From assembly GCF_014284235.1 (NCBI RefSeq), contig NZ_JACOGD010000005.1, positions 124,001 to 188,000 on the forward strand: a stretch of DNA of 64,000 bases, in the 5' to 3' direction. This DNA is from Cognatundibacterium curvum. GTDB lineage: Bacteria > Pseudomonadota > Gammaproteobacteria > Burkholderiales > Burkholderiaceae_D. This document shows positions 1-8,749 of this stretch, piece after piece (within the stretch, counting starts at the first letter, position 1; each line of letters starts with the position of its first letter). Made by a program: the position numbers and the translations under genes. The notes under the pieces were generated by a model. The model worked only from the letters and a program-made list of their open reading frames with translations. It searched no databases and was not told the DNA's origin.

Positions 1-187
1 TCAGGTGACATTGCTCAGGTAATTGCGGCAGTAGCTGCTGTGCCATCGCCTCTATGCTGTCGCCCTGCAGTGGTTCGCAAAGTATGAGTGGACTGATTGT
101 GGAGAGCGCTGGCTGTACCGCATGCCAAAGACGCCCGTCACACATGAAACCGGGTATCAGGACCAGAGGCAGGGAGGTAGCAGTCAT
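1..187 (-). CDS. alpha/beta hydrolase, N-terminal fragment (runs off the window)
   Basis: Only the first 62 codons are in the window; the gene continues leftwards past base 1. Reading from an ATG at 187 gives MTATSLPLVLIPGFMCDGRLW and onward. The 'LVLIPGFMCDGRLW' stretch is the first core strand plus oxyanion-hole loop of alpha/beta-hydrolase-fold esterases. The reading frame upstream is closed by a stop at 245-247 and holds no other ATG, which supports this start, although no clear ribosome binding site precedes it. The nucleophile and the rest of the fold lie outside the window, so substrate cannot be guessed. It lies 87 bases downstream of the DUF1045 gene on the same strand and could be co-transcribed with it. 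Confidence 0.7.
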   Translation of the reverse strand, partial: MTATSLPLVLIPGFMCDGRLWHAVQPALSTISPLILCEPLQGDSIEAMAQQLLPQLPEQCHL

Positions 188-274
188 CAGTAAAATCAGG
201 GCCGGGCGCAGAAAAACGGCTATTGTAACCGCAGCCTGTACAGGTCAGACTGACAGCAGCGTGACTCACTTTGC

Positions 275-964
275 TTAGTCTGCAGCGAATGGAAATTGTT
301 GCAGCAAGATAAAGGGCGCGCCAGCTTCGCTTTCATAGCATAGCGAAATACCTTCTATGCGCAGCGGTTCTGTGAGTGCGAAATGCCGTAGCGCTGCCTG
401 ATAAATCGCACTGGCAGAATCCGTGTTATCGAGCGCATCGGTCAGGGTCAGATGAAAGCGAAATTCTTCTTCGGTATAGGGATAACCCCAGTGCGATAAC
501 AGCCGTAACTGGCGCGCACTCAATTGCTGTTGCTGCCGTTTTGCCAGTTCTTCCGGTCGCAGTGGTGCACGCAGATGATCGAACTCACGCACACTGTGCA
601 TGGCCAGGGCATTGATCTGGCTTTCATCTCCTTGCGGCCGTAAGGCCAGAAACTGACCCATACGGCTGACCTGAGGCGAGGGAATGGTGATAGCACTGCG
701 GCTGGCACAGAAGGCTTGCAGCGCCTGTTCCAGATCGGCACGCTGATATCCTTCAGCCAGCCGGAAAGGCGCTTTCAGCGTGGCGTGAAAGCCATAGCGT
801 CTGGCATCACGCGTCAGGGTATGCAAGACCTTGGGTGCGACATCTGTTACGCGCAGTTGCTGTCCCTCCCGCATATCACGGATATCGCGACCCAGCCACA
901 GATTACCGGCTTGCAGCCAGGCCGGGTTGGATACGGGGGAAAAGTAAAGCGCGTACCTGGCCAT
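275..964 (-). CDS. DUF1045 family protein, phosphonate-metabolism associated
   Basis: 229 residues, matching the DUF1045 family, whose members are often encoded in phosphonate (phn) loci and share the 2H-phosphoesterase-like fold of RNA ligases. Paired H-x-[TS]-h motifs are visible: 'HATLKAPF' near residue 60 and 'FHLTLTDAL' near residue 170, the usual two catalytic histidine motifs. The start ATG overlaps the stop of the upstream binding-protein gene by one base (TAATG), so the two are translationally coupled. A phnM lies 1.3 kb away on the other strand, which agrees with the family's association with phosphonate breakdown. The exact reaction is unknown; a cyclic-phosphate or phosphodiester substrate is inference from the fold. 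Confidence 0.8.
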   Translation of the reverse strand: MARYALYFSPVSNPAWLQAGNLWLGRDIRDMREGQQLRVTDVAPKVLHTLTRDARRYGFHATLKAPFRLAEGYQRADLEQALQAFCASRSAITIPSPQVSRMGQFLALRPQGDESQINALAMHSVREFDHLRAPLRPEELAKRQQQQLSARQLRLLSHWGYPYTEEEFRFHLTLTDALDNTDSASAIYQAALRHFALTEPLRIEGISLCYESEAGAPFILLQQFPFAAD

Positions 965-1848
965 TAATCACCTACCTGATCACTTGGAAAGCGCAATGAA
1001 TCGCGCAATAAAAAACTCATAGGCATGGACAGATTCGCGCCTTTGGGCGGAATTGCGCGCATGAACCAGCGTTCGTAAATCTTATAAATTTCACCGTCGT
1101 GGATGATGCGCAGCATTTCCGTATCCACGATTTTTTTAAAGGCCAGATCATCTTTTCGCATCATGATGGAATACGGTTCTATCGATAAAGGATCGCCGAT
1201 CACCATGAAATCCGCAGGCTTTTTCGCTTCGGCTTTCAGGCTATAGAGCAAGACATCGTCCATAGGAAAAGCATCGGCTTTGCGCTCCTCCACCATACGG
1301 AAAGATTCCTGATCACTATTGCCTTCGATCAGGCGGATATTGAGAGAGTTGATGTCGTTATGCTGGGCCAGCAATTGCACGGTAGTCGTGCTTTTGGTGG
1401 TCACGATAGTCCGGTTACGGAATTGATTCCAGTTTTTGATGCCGCTGTCGGTGCGTACCAGTGCTTTGACTGAAGAAAAGAAATGCGGAATCGTGAAGCC
1501 GTATTTTTTGCGCCGCTCGGCATTATTGGTGGTGCTGCCACATTCCAGATCGATTTTATCTTCCGTCAGCGCACTGAAGCGGGTAGTCGAATCGACGGGT
1601 ACATAAAGTACTTTCAGATTGGGCAGCTTTAATTCTTTTTTCAGCGCATCTGCGACTTTATTGCACAGCTCTATCGCATAGCCATTCGCCTGCTGATTGC
1701 TGTCGGTGAAAGCAAACGGCGGCGTCTCGCGCACGCCTATGCTCAGGGTCTGGGTTTTGCGGATTTTACTGACGGTGTCTGCAGCATACGTTAAGCCGCC
1801 AGCGAGCAGGGTGCTGAGTAAGACTGCGATGTATAGAGAGCGTTGCAT
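964..1848 (-). CDS. Amino-acid ABC transporter periplasmic binding protein (glutamate/aspartate type)
   Basis: 294 residues with a Sec signal peptide (positive start, hydrophobic core, A-Y-A-A-D cleavage region near residue 22) followed by a family 3 solute-binding fold. Typical family features are 'LSIGVRETPPFAF', 'NGYAIELCNKVADAL', 'DLECGSTTNNAERR' and 'DAFPMDDVLLY', closest in memory to GltI-type glutamate/aspartate binding proteins. No permease or ATPase genes lie beside it, so it either serves a transporter encoded elsewhere or binds a related acidic ligand. It is first in a unit with the DUF1045 gene (one-base overlap). Its 5' region faces phnM divergently across a 395-base spacer. Confidence 0.85.
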   Translation of the reverse strand: MQRSLYIAVLLSTLLAGGLTYAADTVSKIRKTQTLSIGVRETPPFAFTDSNQQANGYAIELCNKVADALKKELKLPNLKVLYVPVDSTTRFSALTEDKIDLECGSTTNNAERRKKYGFTIPHFFSSVKALVRTDSGIKNWNQFRNRTIVTTKSTTTVQLLAQHNDINSLNIRLIEGNSDQESFRMVEERKADAFPMDDVLLYSLKAEAKKPADFMVIGDPLSIEPYSIMMRKDDLAFKKIVDTEMLRIIHDGEIYKIYERWFMRAIPPKGANLSMPMSFLLRDSLRFPSDQVGD

Positions 1849-2243
1849 ACTATATCCTTGTGAACAGCTTAAGCGTTGTACAAACAGGTATGCGCAGTGT
1901 CATCGAATTTCCGTGTTGGACCTTTGATACAGCTCAGTGAAGTTCTGGCCAATACCAGCTATAAGCAGACGTAACTGGTACAGACTGCGCGTATTCTTGC
2001 TGCCATTCGCGCCCGCCCTGCATCTTCCCAAAGTTATCAGCCATTACAAGAAATAATTCACGAAAAAAATGCACAAAGCACAGTAAAAATTCTGCGGATA
2101 AAGATACCAGTCATTAAGAATTATTAGACTGACATTTACAAATATTACAATATTTGCAAATATAAACAATATTCATTCATAGACATATTTCCGTCAGGAA
2201 AATATGTTAGTGTTTTTTGCGATAAATTTTAGATAGGCGTGCT
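1849..2243. promoter_or_regulatory. Divergent intergenic region between the binding-protein gene and phnM
   Basis: 395 bases without a convincing gene. The phnM-proximal half (about 2060-2240) is strongly AT-rich, as expected of promoters. It holds an inverted repeat, CAAATAT-TACA-ATATTTG, at 2139-2156, spaced like a regulator operator. Promoters for both flanking genes must lie here, but I could not fix -35/-10 boxes with certainty. Confidence 0.5.
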
Positions 2244-3398
2244 ATGCAGACTCTTTCGCTACCCGATATTGCGATACGGAACGCCCGTATTGTGACTGCG
2301 ACTCAGGCCATCACGGGCAGTCTCTTAGTCAGCCAGGGTAAGTTTGCTGACATCCATGCTGGCAATGCGGGCCTGAGCGGGGAAGACTGGTATGGAGACT
2401 ATTTATTGCCGGGGCTGATAGAGCTGCATACCGACAATATGGAAAAGCATCTGATGCCGCGCCCCAAGGTTAACTGGCCGGTGTTGCCAGCGATTATTGC
2501 GCATGATGCGCAGATCGTCGCAGCCGGCATTACCACCGTACTTGACGCCATTGCGGTTGGTGATATCGAACCGGACAGCCTGCGCACCCAGACCTTACAC
2601 AGTTGCGTTCAGGGCTTGAGCAAGGCGGCGCAGGCTGGTGTGTTGCGTGCAGACCACTTGCTGCATCTGAGACTGGAACTGGCTGAGCCGGAGCTGCTGC
2701 AATTGTTTACGCCTTTCCTGGATGATGCGCGTTTGCGGCTGGTGTCGCTGATGGATCATACGCCGGGTCAGCGTCAATGGACGGACCTCGATCATTACCG
2801 CACCCATGTGACTGGTAAGCGTGGCTGGAGCCATGAAAAAGTCGATCAGATGCTGACGCTGTCATTGCAGCGGCAACAGCGTCATGTGGCGGCAAACCGG
2901 CAACAGATCGTGCAGTTATGCCGCCAGTCGGCGTCCCGTATTCCGCTCGCTTCACACGATGATACGACGCTCGCGCATGTGCTGGAAGGTGTGGCCGATG
3001 GTGTCACGATTTCCGAATTTCCGACTTCGCTGGAAGCGGCACAGGCAGCCCGTGCACATGGTTTAGCGATCGTCATGGGCGGGCCAAATTGCGTGCGGGG
3101 CGGCTCGCATTCCGGCAACGTGTCGGCTATGGAGCTGGCCAGACTGGGCTTACTCGATATTTTCTCTTCCGATTATGTGCCCGCCAGCTTGCTGCAGGCG
3201 GCGTTCCAATTGCAAAATGCGGATTACCGCCTGCCCGCTGCAATCGCCACCGTCAGCCGCAATCCGGCCCAAAAGCTAGGGCTCACGGATCGCGGTGAAA
3301 TTGCACCTGGCTTACGTGCCGACTTCCTGCGGGTACGCCTGATCGATGGCATGCCAGTTGTGCTCGGCGTCTGGAAACAGGGCCAGAAGTTGTTTTGA
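2244..3398 (+). CDS. phnM: Alpha-D-ribose 1-methylphosphonate 5-triphosphate diphosphatase
   Basis: 384 residues, about the length of E. coli PhnM (378). It is an amidohydrolase-superfamily enzyme that removes pyrophosphate from the 5-triphosphate intermediate of the C-P lyase pathway in the cytoplasm. Family signatures are visible: 'LLPGLIELHTDNMEKH' (the HxD-type metal site of PhnM), 'PRPKVNWP', 'LMDHTPGQRQ', 'LASHDDTT' and 'VMGGPNCVRGGSHSGN', ending with the amidohydrolase 'GLRADFLRV'. An AGG is set 8 bases before the ATG. The core C-P lyase genes (phnG-L, phnI, phnJ) are not in the window, so this is an isolated phnM; only DUF1045 across the intergenic region fits the same pathway. Confidence 0.9.
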   Translation: MQTLSLPDIAIRNARIVTATQAITGSLLVSQGKFADIHAGNAGLSGEDWYGDYLLPGLIELHTDNMEKHLMPRPKVNWPVLPAIIAHDAQIVAAGITTVLDAIAVGDIEPDSLRTQTLHSCVQGLSKAAQAGVLRADHLLHLRLELAEPELLQLFTPFLDDARLRLVSLMDHTPGQRQWTDLDHYRTHVTGKRGWSHEKVDQMLTLSLQRQQRHVAANRQQIVQLCRQSASRIPLASHDDTTLAHVLEGVADGVTISEFPTSLEAAQAARAHGLAIVMGGPNCVRGGSHSGNVSAMELARLGLLDIFSSDYVPASLLQAAFQLQNADYRLPAAIATVSRNPAQKLGLTDRGEIAPGLRADFLRVRLIDGMPVVLGVWKQGQKLF

Positions 3399-3538
3399 GT
3401 TGCGAAAGCAGCAGTGCTGTTATTTCTGGTTTATTTTGCATAAAATAGTGCGATTGTATTAATTTTAATCATTGAACGAAGCTGATTGATGCAGAAATTT
3501 GTAGCACCACATTTCAACTATTGAGCGGAGGAGAAAAA

Positions 3539-4099
3539 ATGAAAATCATCGCAGGTACTATTGTCGCTGCATCTTTACTGCTGTCAGCCTGTTCCACGAC
3601 TACGTACTCCAACCTGAATGCGGAGACGCAGCCAGTTGCAGGTATGGGCTATATCGGTGGTGAATTCGTTTCACAAAAAAGCAATTTCAATCCAACGCTG
3701 GTACTGATACGACAGGGTACCCAAGAAGAAATTCCGGTACATTTTTCCACTGCTCTACCGACTGAATTACGGCATACGGAAGTGGGCCTGATGCGTTTGC
3801 AGCCAGGTAGGTATAAGGTTAAAGGCTGGGTGCCAATGGCAGGGAATAATGACAGAGTAGTCGGCAAGGTTTTTTCTGATACATTATTCCAAAAAGAAAT
3901 TGAAATCCGTGCGGATACCGTCGTTTATTTAGGTAAATTCTTTACCACATCAAAATGGACACCTTCTTATCCTCAGGAAGTGATCTCGGTCCGGGTGGAA
4001 GCTGAAAAACTCAGCACTGAAAATGCTCACAATAAGCTGAGTCAGGAATTTCCAAAACTCGCAGCTTACAATTTCGACTGTCTGCTCTGCGCTAAATAG
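3539..4099 (+). CDS. Small outer-membrane-type lipoprotein of unknown function
   Basis: 186 residues from ATG 3539, which follows a strong GGAGGAG ribosome binding site; an in-frame TTG at 3521 lies before that site and is rejected as start. A lipoprotein signal is clear: MKIIAG start, hydrophobic core, lipobox L-S-A-C with the lipidated Cys near residue 17, followed by S/T-rich linker. The rest is a beta-rich domain containing 'LRHTEVGLMRLQPGRYKVKGW', which resembles carbohydrate-binding or DUF2846-like folds, and a C-terminal 'FDCLLCAK' with a Cys-x-x-Cys pair. No family is recognised with certainty. It is a single gene whose 3' end converges with the kinase operon on the other strand. Confidence 0.75.
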   Translation: MKIIAGTIVAASLLLSACSTTTYSNLNAETQPVAGMGYIGGEFVSQKSNFNPTLVLIRQGTQEEIPVHFSTALPTELRHTEVGLMRLQPGRYKVKGWVPMAGNNDRVVGKVFSDTLFQKEIEIRADTVVYLGKFFTTSKWTPSYPQEVISVRVEAEKLSTENAHNKLSQEFPKLAAYNFDCLLCAK

Positions 4100-4111
4100 A
4101 CCTGCAGTACT

Positions 4112-4144
4112 GCGCTGACTGTTGCCATGGTTCGCAGTCAGCGC
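4112..4144. terminator. Hairpin between convergent lipoprotein and kinase genes
   Basis: A perfect 10-base stem, GCGCTGACTG ... CAGTCAGCGC, starts 12 bases after the lipoprotein stop. There is no long T-run on either side, so it may act with Rho or as an mRNA-end stabiliser rather than as a classic intrinsic terminator. Confidence 0.55.
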
Positions 4145-4204
4145 TAGTTCAATACCGATACCCCGCAGATATGCGGCTGTTGGGGCAAAAATGCCCTGAA
4201 CGCC

Positions 4205-5632
4205 TTATTTATCGCTGTTCTTCACTACCGTGACCGTGCAATTAGCTTCCGCCACCACCTGGGCCGATACGCTGCCCAGATAGCGCCGCAAAGCTGAACT
4301 GCCGCGTGAACCTATGATGATGTGGTCGACATCATTGTTATGCGCATACTCGATGATGGCAGTCGCCGGGTCGGGCGCTTCCAGCACGTGAAAAGTGATT
4401 TTGTCGGCCGCCATCTGCAAAGGCCGCGCCCAGTGTTTCAGATCAACCAGTTGTTTGACATGGATATTCTGACCTTGTTGGATCAGGCTTTCATCCATAC
4501 CTATGCGGCTGGTCTTGCGTATGGTGAGGCAGGCCAGTCGCGCGCCGGGTTCGGTTTGCAGCATGCGGCGCGTGATCTGGCGCAGCTGTTCAGCCAGCGC
4601 CTCTGAGCCATGGGTCAGATCGAGTGCGGCCACGATGATGGGGGCCTTGGCTAATTGTTCCGATACCGTGTGCTGCAACAGCGGTTCCGAGCCGGCCACC
4701 TTTAAGCGCCGTTTAAACATCGCCAGATAGCCATCCTGTTGCTGCTTGCCAGCGCGTGCGGTCAGGGTCAGCTGATCGGGATTCTGCAACAGAAAGCCGA
4801 GCTGCGCAGCAGTATCAAAGCGGTCCTGAGGATTGACTTCCAGACAGCGCAGGATAATTTCCTGTAGCCAGGCCGGCAGGTCGGGGCGATGCTGACGCGG
4901 CGGAACAGGATCGCGGTACAGCCGTTTCTTCAGTCCAGCCACCGAGGTCGGATGACCGTAAGGACGTTCGCCGGTCGCCAGGTGATACAGCAGTACGCCA
5001 AGTGAAAACAGGTCACTGCGTGGTTCATTGCGTACGCCCAGTACTTGCTCGGGCGAGATATACGGCCCGGTTCCCATCGGCAGGCGGAATTCTTCATCAA
5101 GCAAATCAGGCAGACGGTCGTGACGCGATAAACCAAAATCGATCAGCACTGCCAGGCCGTTGCGGAACATGATGTTGCTGGGCTTGATATCAAGATGGAT
5201 CACATGCTGGCGATGCAAATCATGCAGCGCATACGCAATCCGTATGCCGGCGCTGACCACTTCTTCTATCGGTAACGGCGCCTGTTCAAAGCGGCTGCGC
5301 AGCGATTCGCCTGCGATCTGCTCCATCACGATATAGGGCTGGGCATCAAAGTCACCGGAGCCGAAATAGCGCGGCACATGCGGCCCTTTGAGTTTGGGCA
5401 TAATCATCTGCTCAACTTCAAAGGCCACAATTGCGGTCGGATCATCGCTGGAATACAGCAGTGGTACCTTCATGATCAGTGGTGGCACACCCTGTTCCAA
5501 CCCGGGTTTGCCAAGATGGCGTGCACGCAGATCGGTGATACGCCATAACGCTGCCATGCCGCCGGTATGGAGTTTTTCTTCCAGCCGGTAGCCGTCGAAT
5601 TCCATCCCTGCCTGCAGGCTGCGTGCGTTCAT
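4205..5632 (-). CDS. Serine/threonine protein kinase fused to a universal stress protein domain
   Basis: 475 residues with two joined domains. Residues 13-285 form a Hanks-type kinase: Gly-rich loop 'LHTGGMAALW', lysine K55 in 'IMKVPLL', catalytic loop 'HLDIKPSN' (D148, N153; Leu replaces the common Arg of HRD), 'IDFGLSR' (D165), activation-segment end 'GTGPYISPEQ'. Residues about 330-473 form a UspA-like nucleotide-binding domain with 'DHIIIGSRGSSALRR' and a C-terminal 'CTVTVVK'. The Usp ATP loop G-x2-G-x8-G-S is one residue shorter than the usual x9 spacing. No membrane segment is seen, so it should be cytosolic. The gene starts 2 bases after the stop of the upstream metallophosphoesterase gene, suggesting joint expression. 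Target proteins are unknown. Confidence 0.9.
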   Translation of the reverse strand: MNARSLQAGMEFDGYRLEEKLHTGGMAALWRITDLRARHLGKPGLEQGVPPLIMKVPLLYSSDDPTAIVAFEVEQMIMPKLKGPHVPRYFGSGDFDAQPYIVMEQIAGESLRSRFEQAPLPIEEVVSAGIRIAYALHDLHRQHVIHLDIKPSNIMFRNGLAVLIDFGLSRHDRLPDLLDEEFRLPMGTGPYISPEQVLGVRNEPRSDLFSLGVLLYHLATGERPYGHPTSVAGLKKRLYRDPVPPRQHRPDLPAWLQEIILRCLEVNPQDRFDTAAQLGFLLQNPDQLTLTARAGKQQQDGYLAMFKRRLKVAGSEPLLQHTVSEQLAKAPIIVAALDLTHGSEALAEQLRQITRRMLQTEPGARLACLTIRKTSRIGMDESLIQQGQNIHVKQLVDLKHWARPLQMAADKITFHVLEAPDPATAIIEYAHNNDVDHIIIGSRGSSALRRYLGSVSAQVVAEANCTVTVVKNSDK

Positions 5633-5634
5633 GC

Positions 5635-6378
5635 CTAATTTCCTGTCAGTAAACGGTTCGCCAATGCTGCCGGTAAGCCAGCTGCCAGCACTTTTTGCGC
5701 CGCGCTGTCGTGGTCATAGGGTACGCGGAAAAAAGTCAGCTCCTGGGTTTCGGTATCAAAGCTGGCATAGCAAGCAGCCGGATTGCCATCACGTGGCTGC
5801 CCGACTGAGCCAGGGATGGCCAGCCAGCGCCGCTGACGCGACAGCGGGATACTGTTTTCCGGCGTAGGCAGAAATTCGCCAGTCTTGCCGGTCATGGTCA
5901 TGTGATACAGGGTAGGTGCATGCACATGGCCGCAGAAGGTGATCTGGGCTTTGCACGCATGCATACTGCGCATCGCTTCCATCACGCCATCGATGTATTC
6001 CCATTTATCAGGTGCCCAGGCATTTGCATGCACCAGCAAGACTTCGTCCAGCTCTACCCGGTAAGGCAGGGCGCGCAGGAAATCGAGTTGTGGCTGGCTG
6101 AGCTGAGAGCGGGTCCATTCGACTACCTGACGCGCGACCGGATTCATGCCTTGCCGCTCTTCCTGAAACAGACCCGCATCATGATTGCCCATGACTACCC
6201 ATGCCCCGCGTTTTGTATACTCCATCACGGTTTGTACCACCCAGCCCGGGTCTGCGCCATAGCCGACCAGATCACCTAAAAACGCATATTGGGATACGCC
6301 TTGCTGTTGCGCATGCGCGAGGCAGGCTTCCAGCGCTTCGCGGTTGGCATGGAGATCTGTCATTAAGGCAAGCAGCAT
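5635..6378 (-). CDS. Calcineurin-like metallophosphoesterase
   Basis: 247 residues with the complete metal-binding set of the family: D8 and H10 in 'TDLHAN', D36 in 'GDLVGYG', N65-H66 in 'MGNHDAG', a histidine in 'LLVHANAW', and 'CGHVHAP'. It resembles the YfcE/MJ0936-like group of phosphodiesterases or diadenosine-polyphosphatase-like proteins more than the exonuclease group. It is cytosolic (no signal peptide). The stop codon is followed after 2 bases by the kinase-Usp start, so phosphoesterase and kinase are made from one message. Whether it opposes the kinase or hydrolyses a nucleotide sensed by the Usp domain is inference. Confidence 0.88.
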   Translation of the reverse strand: MLLALMTDLHANREALEACLAHAQQQGVSQYAFLGDLVGYGADPGWVVQTVMEYTKRGAWVVMGNHDAGLFQEERQGMNPVARQVVEWTRSQLSQPQLDFLRALPYRVELDEVLLVHANAWAPDKWEYIDGVMEAMRSMHACKAQITFCGHVHAPTLYHMTMTGKTGEFLPTPENSIPLSRQRRWLAIPGSVGQPRDGNPAACYASFDTETQELTFFRVPYDHDSAAQKVLAAGLPAALANRLLTGN

Positions 6379-6461
6379 GGTGATCCGTCAAAAAAGTGAT
6401 AAAAACCAGAGTCTGTCAGTCTGCTCACTATGCATTCTGCAGACTGATACAGCTTCTTCTT

Positions 6462-6563
6462 AGGACTGACGCAAAATTGTCCCGGCAAGGCATGGCGACG
6501 CAGGCAGTACGCAGTGTACGACAAGGAGCCATAACGCAGCTGGGGCGGTTTTGCGTCAGTCCT
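6462..6563. repeat. Palindromic intergenic repeat, full copy
   Basis: A 102-base element bounded by perfect 15-base terminal inverted repeats, AGGACTGACGCAAAA (6462-6476) and its complement (6549-6563). The centre holds a small palindrome, GTACGCAGTGTAC. Related copies lie at 39576 and 43551. It sits in the non-coding gap between the phosphoesterase and queC and encodes nothing. It looks like a mobilised REP/MITE-type element; no target duplication is obvious. Confidence 0.85.
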
Positions 6564-6618
6564 ACCTTAGGCATCAGTGTAGCGGCGCAGCCTAACACCA
6601 GACTTACATGGTGTTTGG

Positions 6619-7341
6619 TCAGGCGGCGCTGTATTGCTGATAACCGCGCGCACGTAATTCACAGGCCGGGCAAGTGCCGCAGCCATATCCCCAGTCATGC
6701 AGCGCGCCGCGTTCACCCAGGTAGCAGGTATGGGTATCTTGCCGTATCAGATCCACCAGCGGCTGACCGCCAAGCTGCGCAGCCAGTGACCAGGTTTGGG
6801 CTTTATTAATCCACATCAGCGGTGTTTCCAGTTTCAGGCGGGTCGCCATGCCCAGGTTCAGCGCGACCTGCAGCGCTTTCATGGTGTCATCGCGGCAGTC
6901 GGGATAGCCGGAAAAATCAGTTTCGCACATGCCGCCGACCAGCACATTCAGACCACGGCGGTAAGCCAGGGTCGCTGCCACCATCATGAACATCAGGTTA
7001 CGGCCTGGTACAAAGGTATTCGGTAAACCGTTTTCCTGCATCTCGATCGCGATATCTTCCGTCATCGCGGTGTGGGATAGCTGGGAAATCAGGGCGAGAT
7101 CGATCATATGGTCTTCGCCCAGCCGTTCACGCCATTCGGGCTGGATGTCACGAATACGCGACAATAACTGCGGTCTGACCGTGAGTTCTATCGCATGACG
7201 CTGACCATAATCAAAGCCTATGGTCTCCACCCGCGCATAGCGCTCCAGCGCCCAGGCGAGGCAGGTGGTCGAATCCTGACCACCACTGAATAAAACCAGT
7301 GCGCGATCAGACTTGTGATGAGAAATAAGCAAATTATTCAT
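6619..7341 (-). CDS. queC: 7-cyano-7-deazaguanine (preQ0) synthase
   Basis: 240 residues. QueC converts 7-carboxy-7-deazaguanine to preQ0 with ammonia and ATP, a step in queuosine tRNA modification in the cytoplasm. The N-terminal PP-loop is complete: '[15 protein letters not shown]' at residues 16-30. '[13 protein letters not shown]' follows, and a substrate-binding 'FVPGRN'. The C-terminus carries the zinc site, 'CYLGERG' then '[13 protein letters not shown]', with four cysteines. Length matches the family (about 230). Other que genes (queD, queE, queF) are not in the window. The gene is divergent from the flippase gene across about 100 bases; I saw no convincing preQ1 riboswitch in that gap. 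Confidence 0.95.
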   Translation of the reverse strand: MNNLLISHHKSDRALVLFSGGQDSTTCLAWALERYARVETIGFDYGQRHAIELTVRPQLLSRIRDIQPEWRERLGEDHMIDLALISQLSHTAMTEDIAIEMQENGLPNTFVPGRNLMFMMVAATLAYRRGLNVLVGGMCETDFSGYPDCRDDTMKALQVALNLGMATRLKLETPLMWINKAQTWSLAAQLGGQPLVDLIRQDTHTCYLGERGALHDWGYGCGTCPACELRARGYQQYSAA

Positions 7342-7447
7342 GTCGTAAAGTAAAAAACCGGCAAGGAGTGTAAAAGATCGAAACTTACTTCACAGCACCC
7401 TTGCTGAATGTTATGGTGAGCGTTGAGACCAATGTTAACGCAAGCCC

Positions 7448-8749
7448 ATGAGTTTTCATAAAAAATTTCTTTCTTCCTCCATCTTATCTGTCATTGATCA
7501 GGGCCTGCTCAGCGCACTCAATTTTCTGATTGGCGCCTTATTAATCCGTTTAGTAGCCAAAGAAGACTACGGCTTATATGGACAGCTGTATGCGGGTGGT
7601 TTGCTGGCAGGTTTGCTGGTGGACTCCTGGATTGCCGGGCCGCTGACCACAGTGACCAGTGTGGTCAGCGAAAACACGCGTCGCCATTTGCTGCGTACTT
7701 TCTGGATGCGCCAGATTATCTGGACTTTAGTGATGGCGGTGATCGCCTTTGTGGTCGTCGAATTTATTCCTGCAGCCACCCATTATGGTGAAAAAAGCTG
7801 GGGGCTGGGCGCAGCATTTGGCCTGTACGTGATCGGCAATGGCTTGCGTGAATACGGCCGCACTGTCGGCTTTATCCAGTCTGCGATTCCTCAGGTGCTG
7901 CGTCAGGATGTGGTGTATGTCTTGCTGGTGCTGACCGGTCTGACCGGCTTACTTCACTTTGAATGCCTGGCGTTGCTGCCCTTGTTTCTGGTCTTGTCCG
8001 CGGCCTCCCTGCTGGCTGCTTTATACGGACGCGGCGCACTGATGCAGCTGACAGCGACCCAGGTAGCGATCGAAACGCATGACCAGGAAACCCTGCGTGC
8101 GCATCAGGAAACGATACGTAGTCATGGACGCTGGGCGGTCGCCGGTGCGCTGGTGGGATGGCTGTCCAATTACAGTTATGTTTATTTGTCTGGCGCCATA
8201 CTCGGTGCGGCAGCGATTGCGGATCTGAATGCCTCGCGTCTGTTGCTGATGCCGATTCCGCTGGCAGTGGCAGCCTGGACCCGGGTAGCCCGGCCGGAAG
8301 CCGGGCGTCTGATGCAGGAGCATAACTGGGCAGGCTTGCGTAAGCTGACTTTGATGTCGGTGGTCGGTATTGAGTTGGTGGTATGCAGTTTTGTGATTGT
8401 GCTTTTGTTGGCATTACCCTGGTTGCACGAGCATTTCATTGATAAAAACAAATACGCCGGACTGGATTTGCTGATCATGTTGTGGGGAGTCTATTTTGCG
8501 GTGAATGCAGTACGTACTATCGGCACTTCATGGCTGATGAGTGGCGGCGCATTCCGCTCCATGTTCAAGCTGGGCATGGTGACGCTGGTACTGGTGATTG
8601 CGATCACTACGCTGACCATGCCTTACTGGGCCAGCGCGGGTGCGATTGTGGCCTTAATCTGCGTCGAGGTGTTTGAGACGGTGGTGGTGTGGCGCTTTAT
8701 TCTGCCTTCGTTGCGGAGGCAGGCAGAAAACGCGCTTGCAAATGGCTGA
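7448..8749 (+). CDS. Polysaccharide/O-antigen flippase-like membrane protein (MATE/MOP superfamily)
   Basis: 433 residues with about 12 hydrophobic segments and the start typical of Wzx-like proteins ('SSSILSVIDQGLLSALNFLIG', 'YGLYGQLYAGGLLAG'). Members move lipid-linked glycans or similar amphiphiles across the inner membrane. No glycosyltransferases are next to it. Its 3' end overlaps by 53 bases the 3' end of the convergent hydrolase gene of the aminoacyl-carrier operon, an arrangement that suggests the two units have evolved side by side. A role in exporting a product of that operon is inference. Confidence 0.8.
   Translation: MSFHKKFLSSSILSVIDQGLLSALNFLIGALLIRLVAKEDYGLYGQLYAGGLLAGLLVDSWIAGPLTTVTSVVSENTRRHLLRTFWMRQIIWTLVMAVIAFVVVEFIPAATHYGEKSWGLGAAFGLYVIGNGLREYGRTVGFIQSAIPQVLRQDVVYVLLVLTGLTGLLHFECLALLPLFLVLSAASLLAALYGRGALMQLTATQVAIETHDQETLRAHQETIRSHGRWAVAGALVGWLSNYSYVYLSGAILGAAAIADLNASRLLLMPIPLAVAAWTRVARPEAGRLMQEHNWAGLRKLTLMSVVGIELVVCSFVIVLLLALPWLHEHFIDKNKYAGLDLLIMLWGVYFAVNAVRTIGTSWLMSGGAFRSMFKLGMVTLVLVIAITTLTMPYWASAGAIVALICVEVFETVVVWRFILPSLRRQAENALANG

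Noticed and set aside
7342-7447. Possible preQ1 riboswitch before queC
   Set aside because: The gap is about 100 bases and I could not find the required C-rich loop and A-rich tail; queC start is close to a divergent promoter instead.
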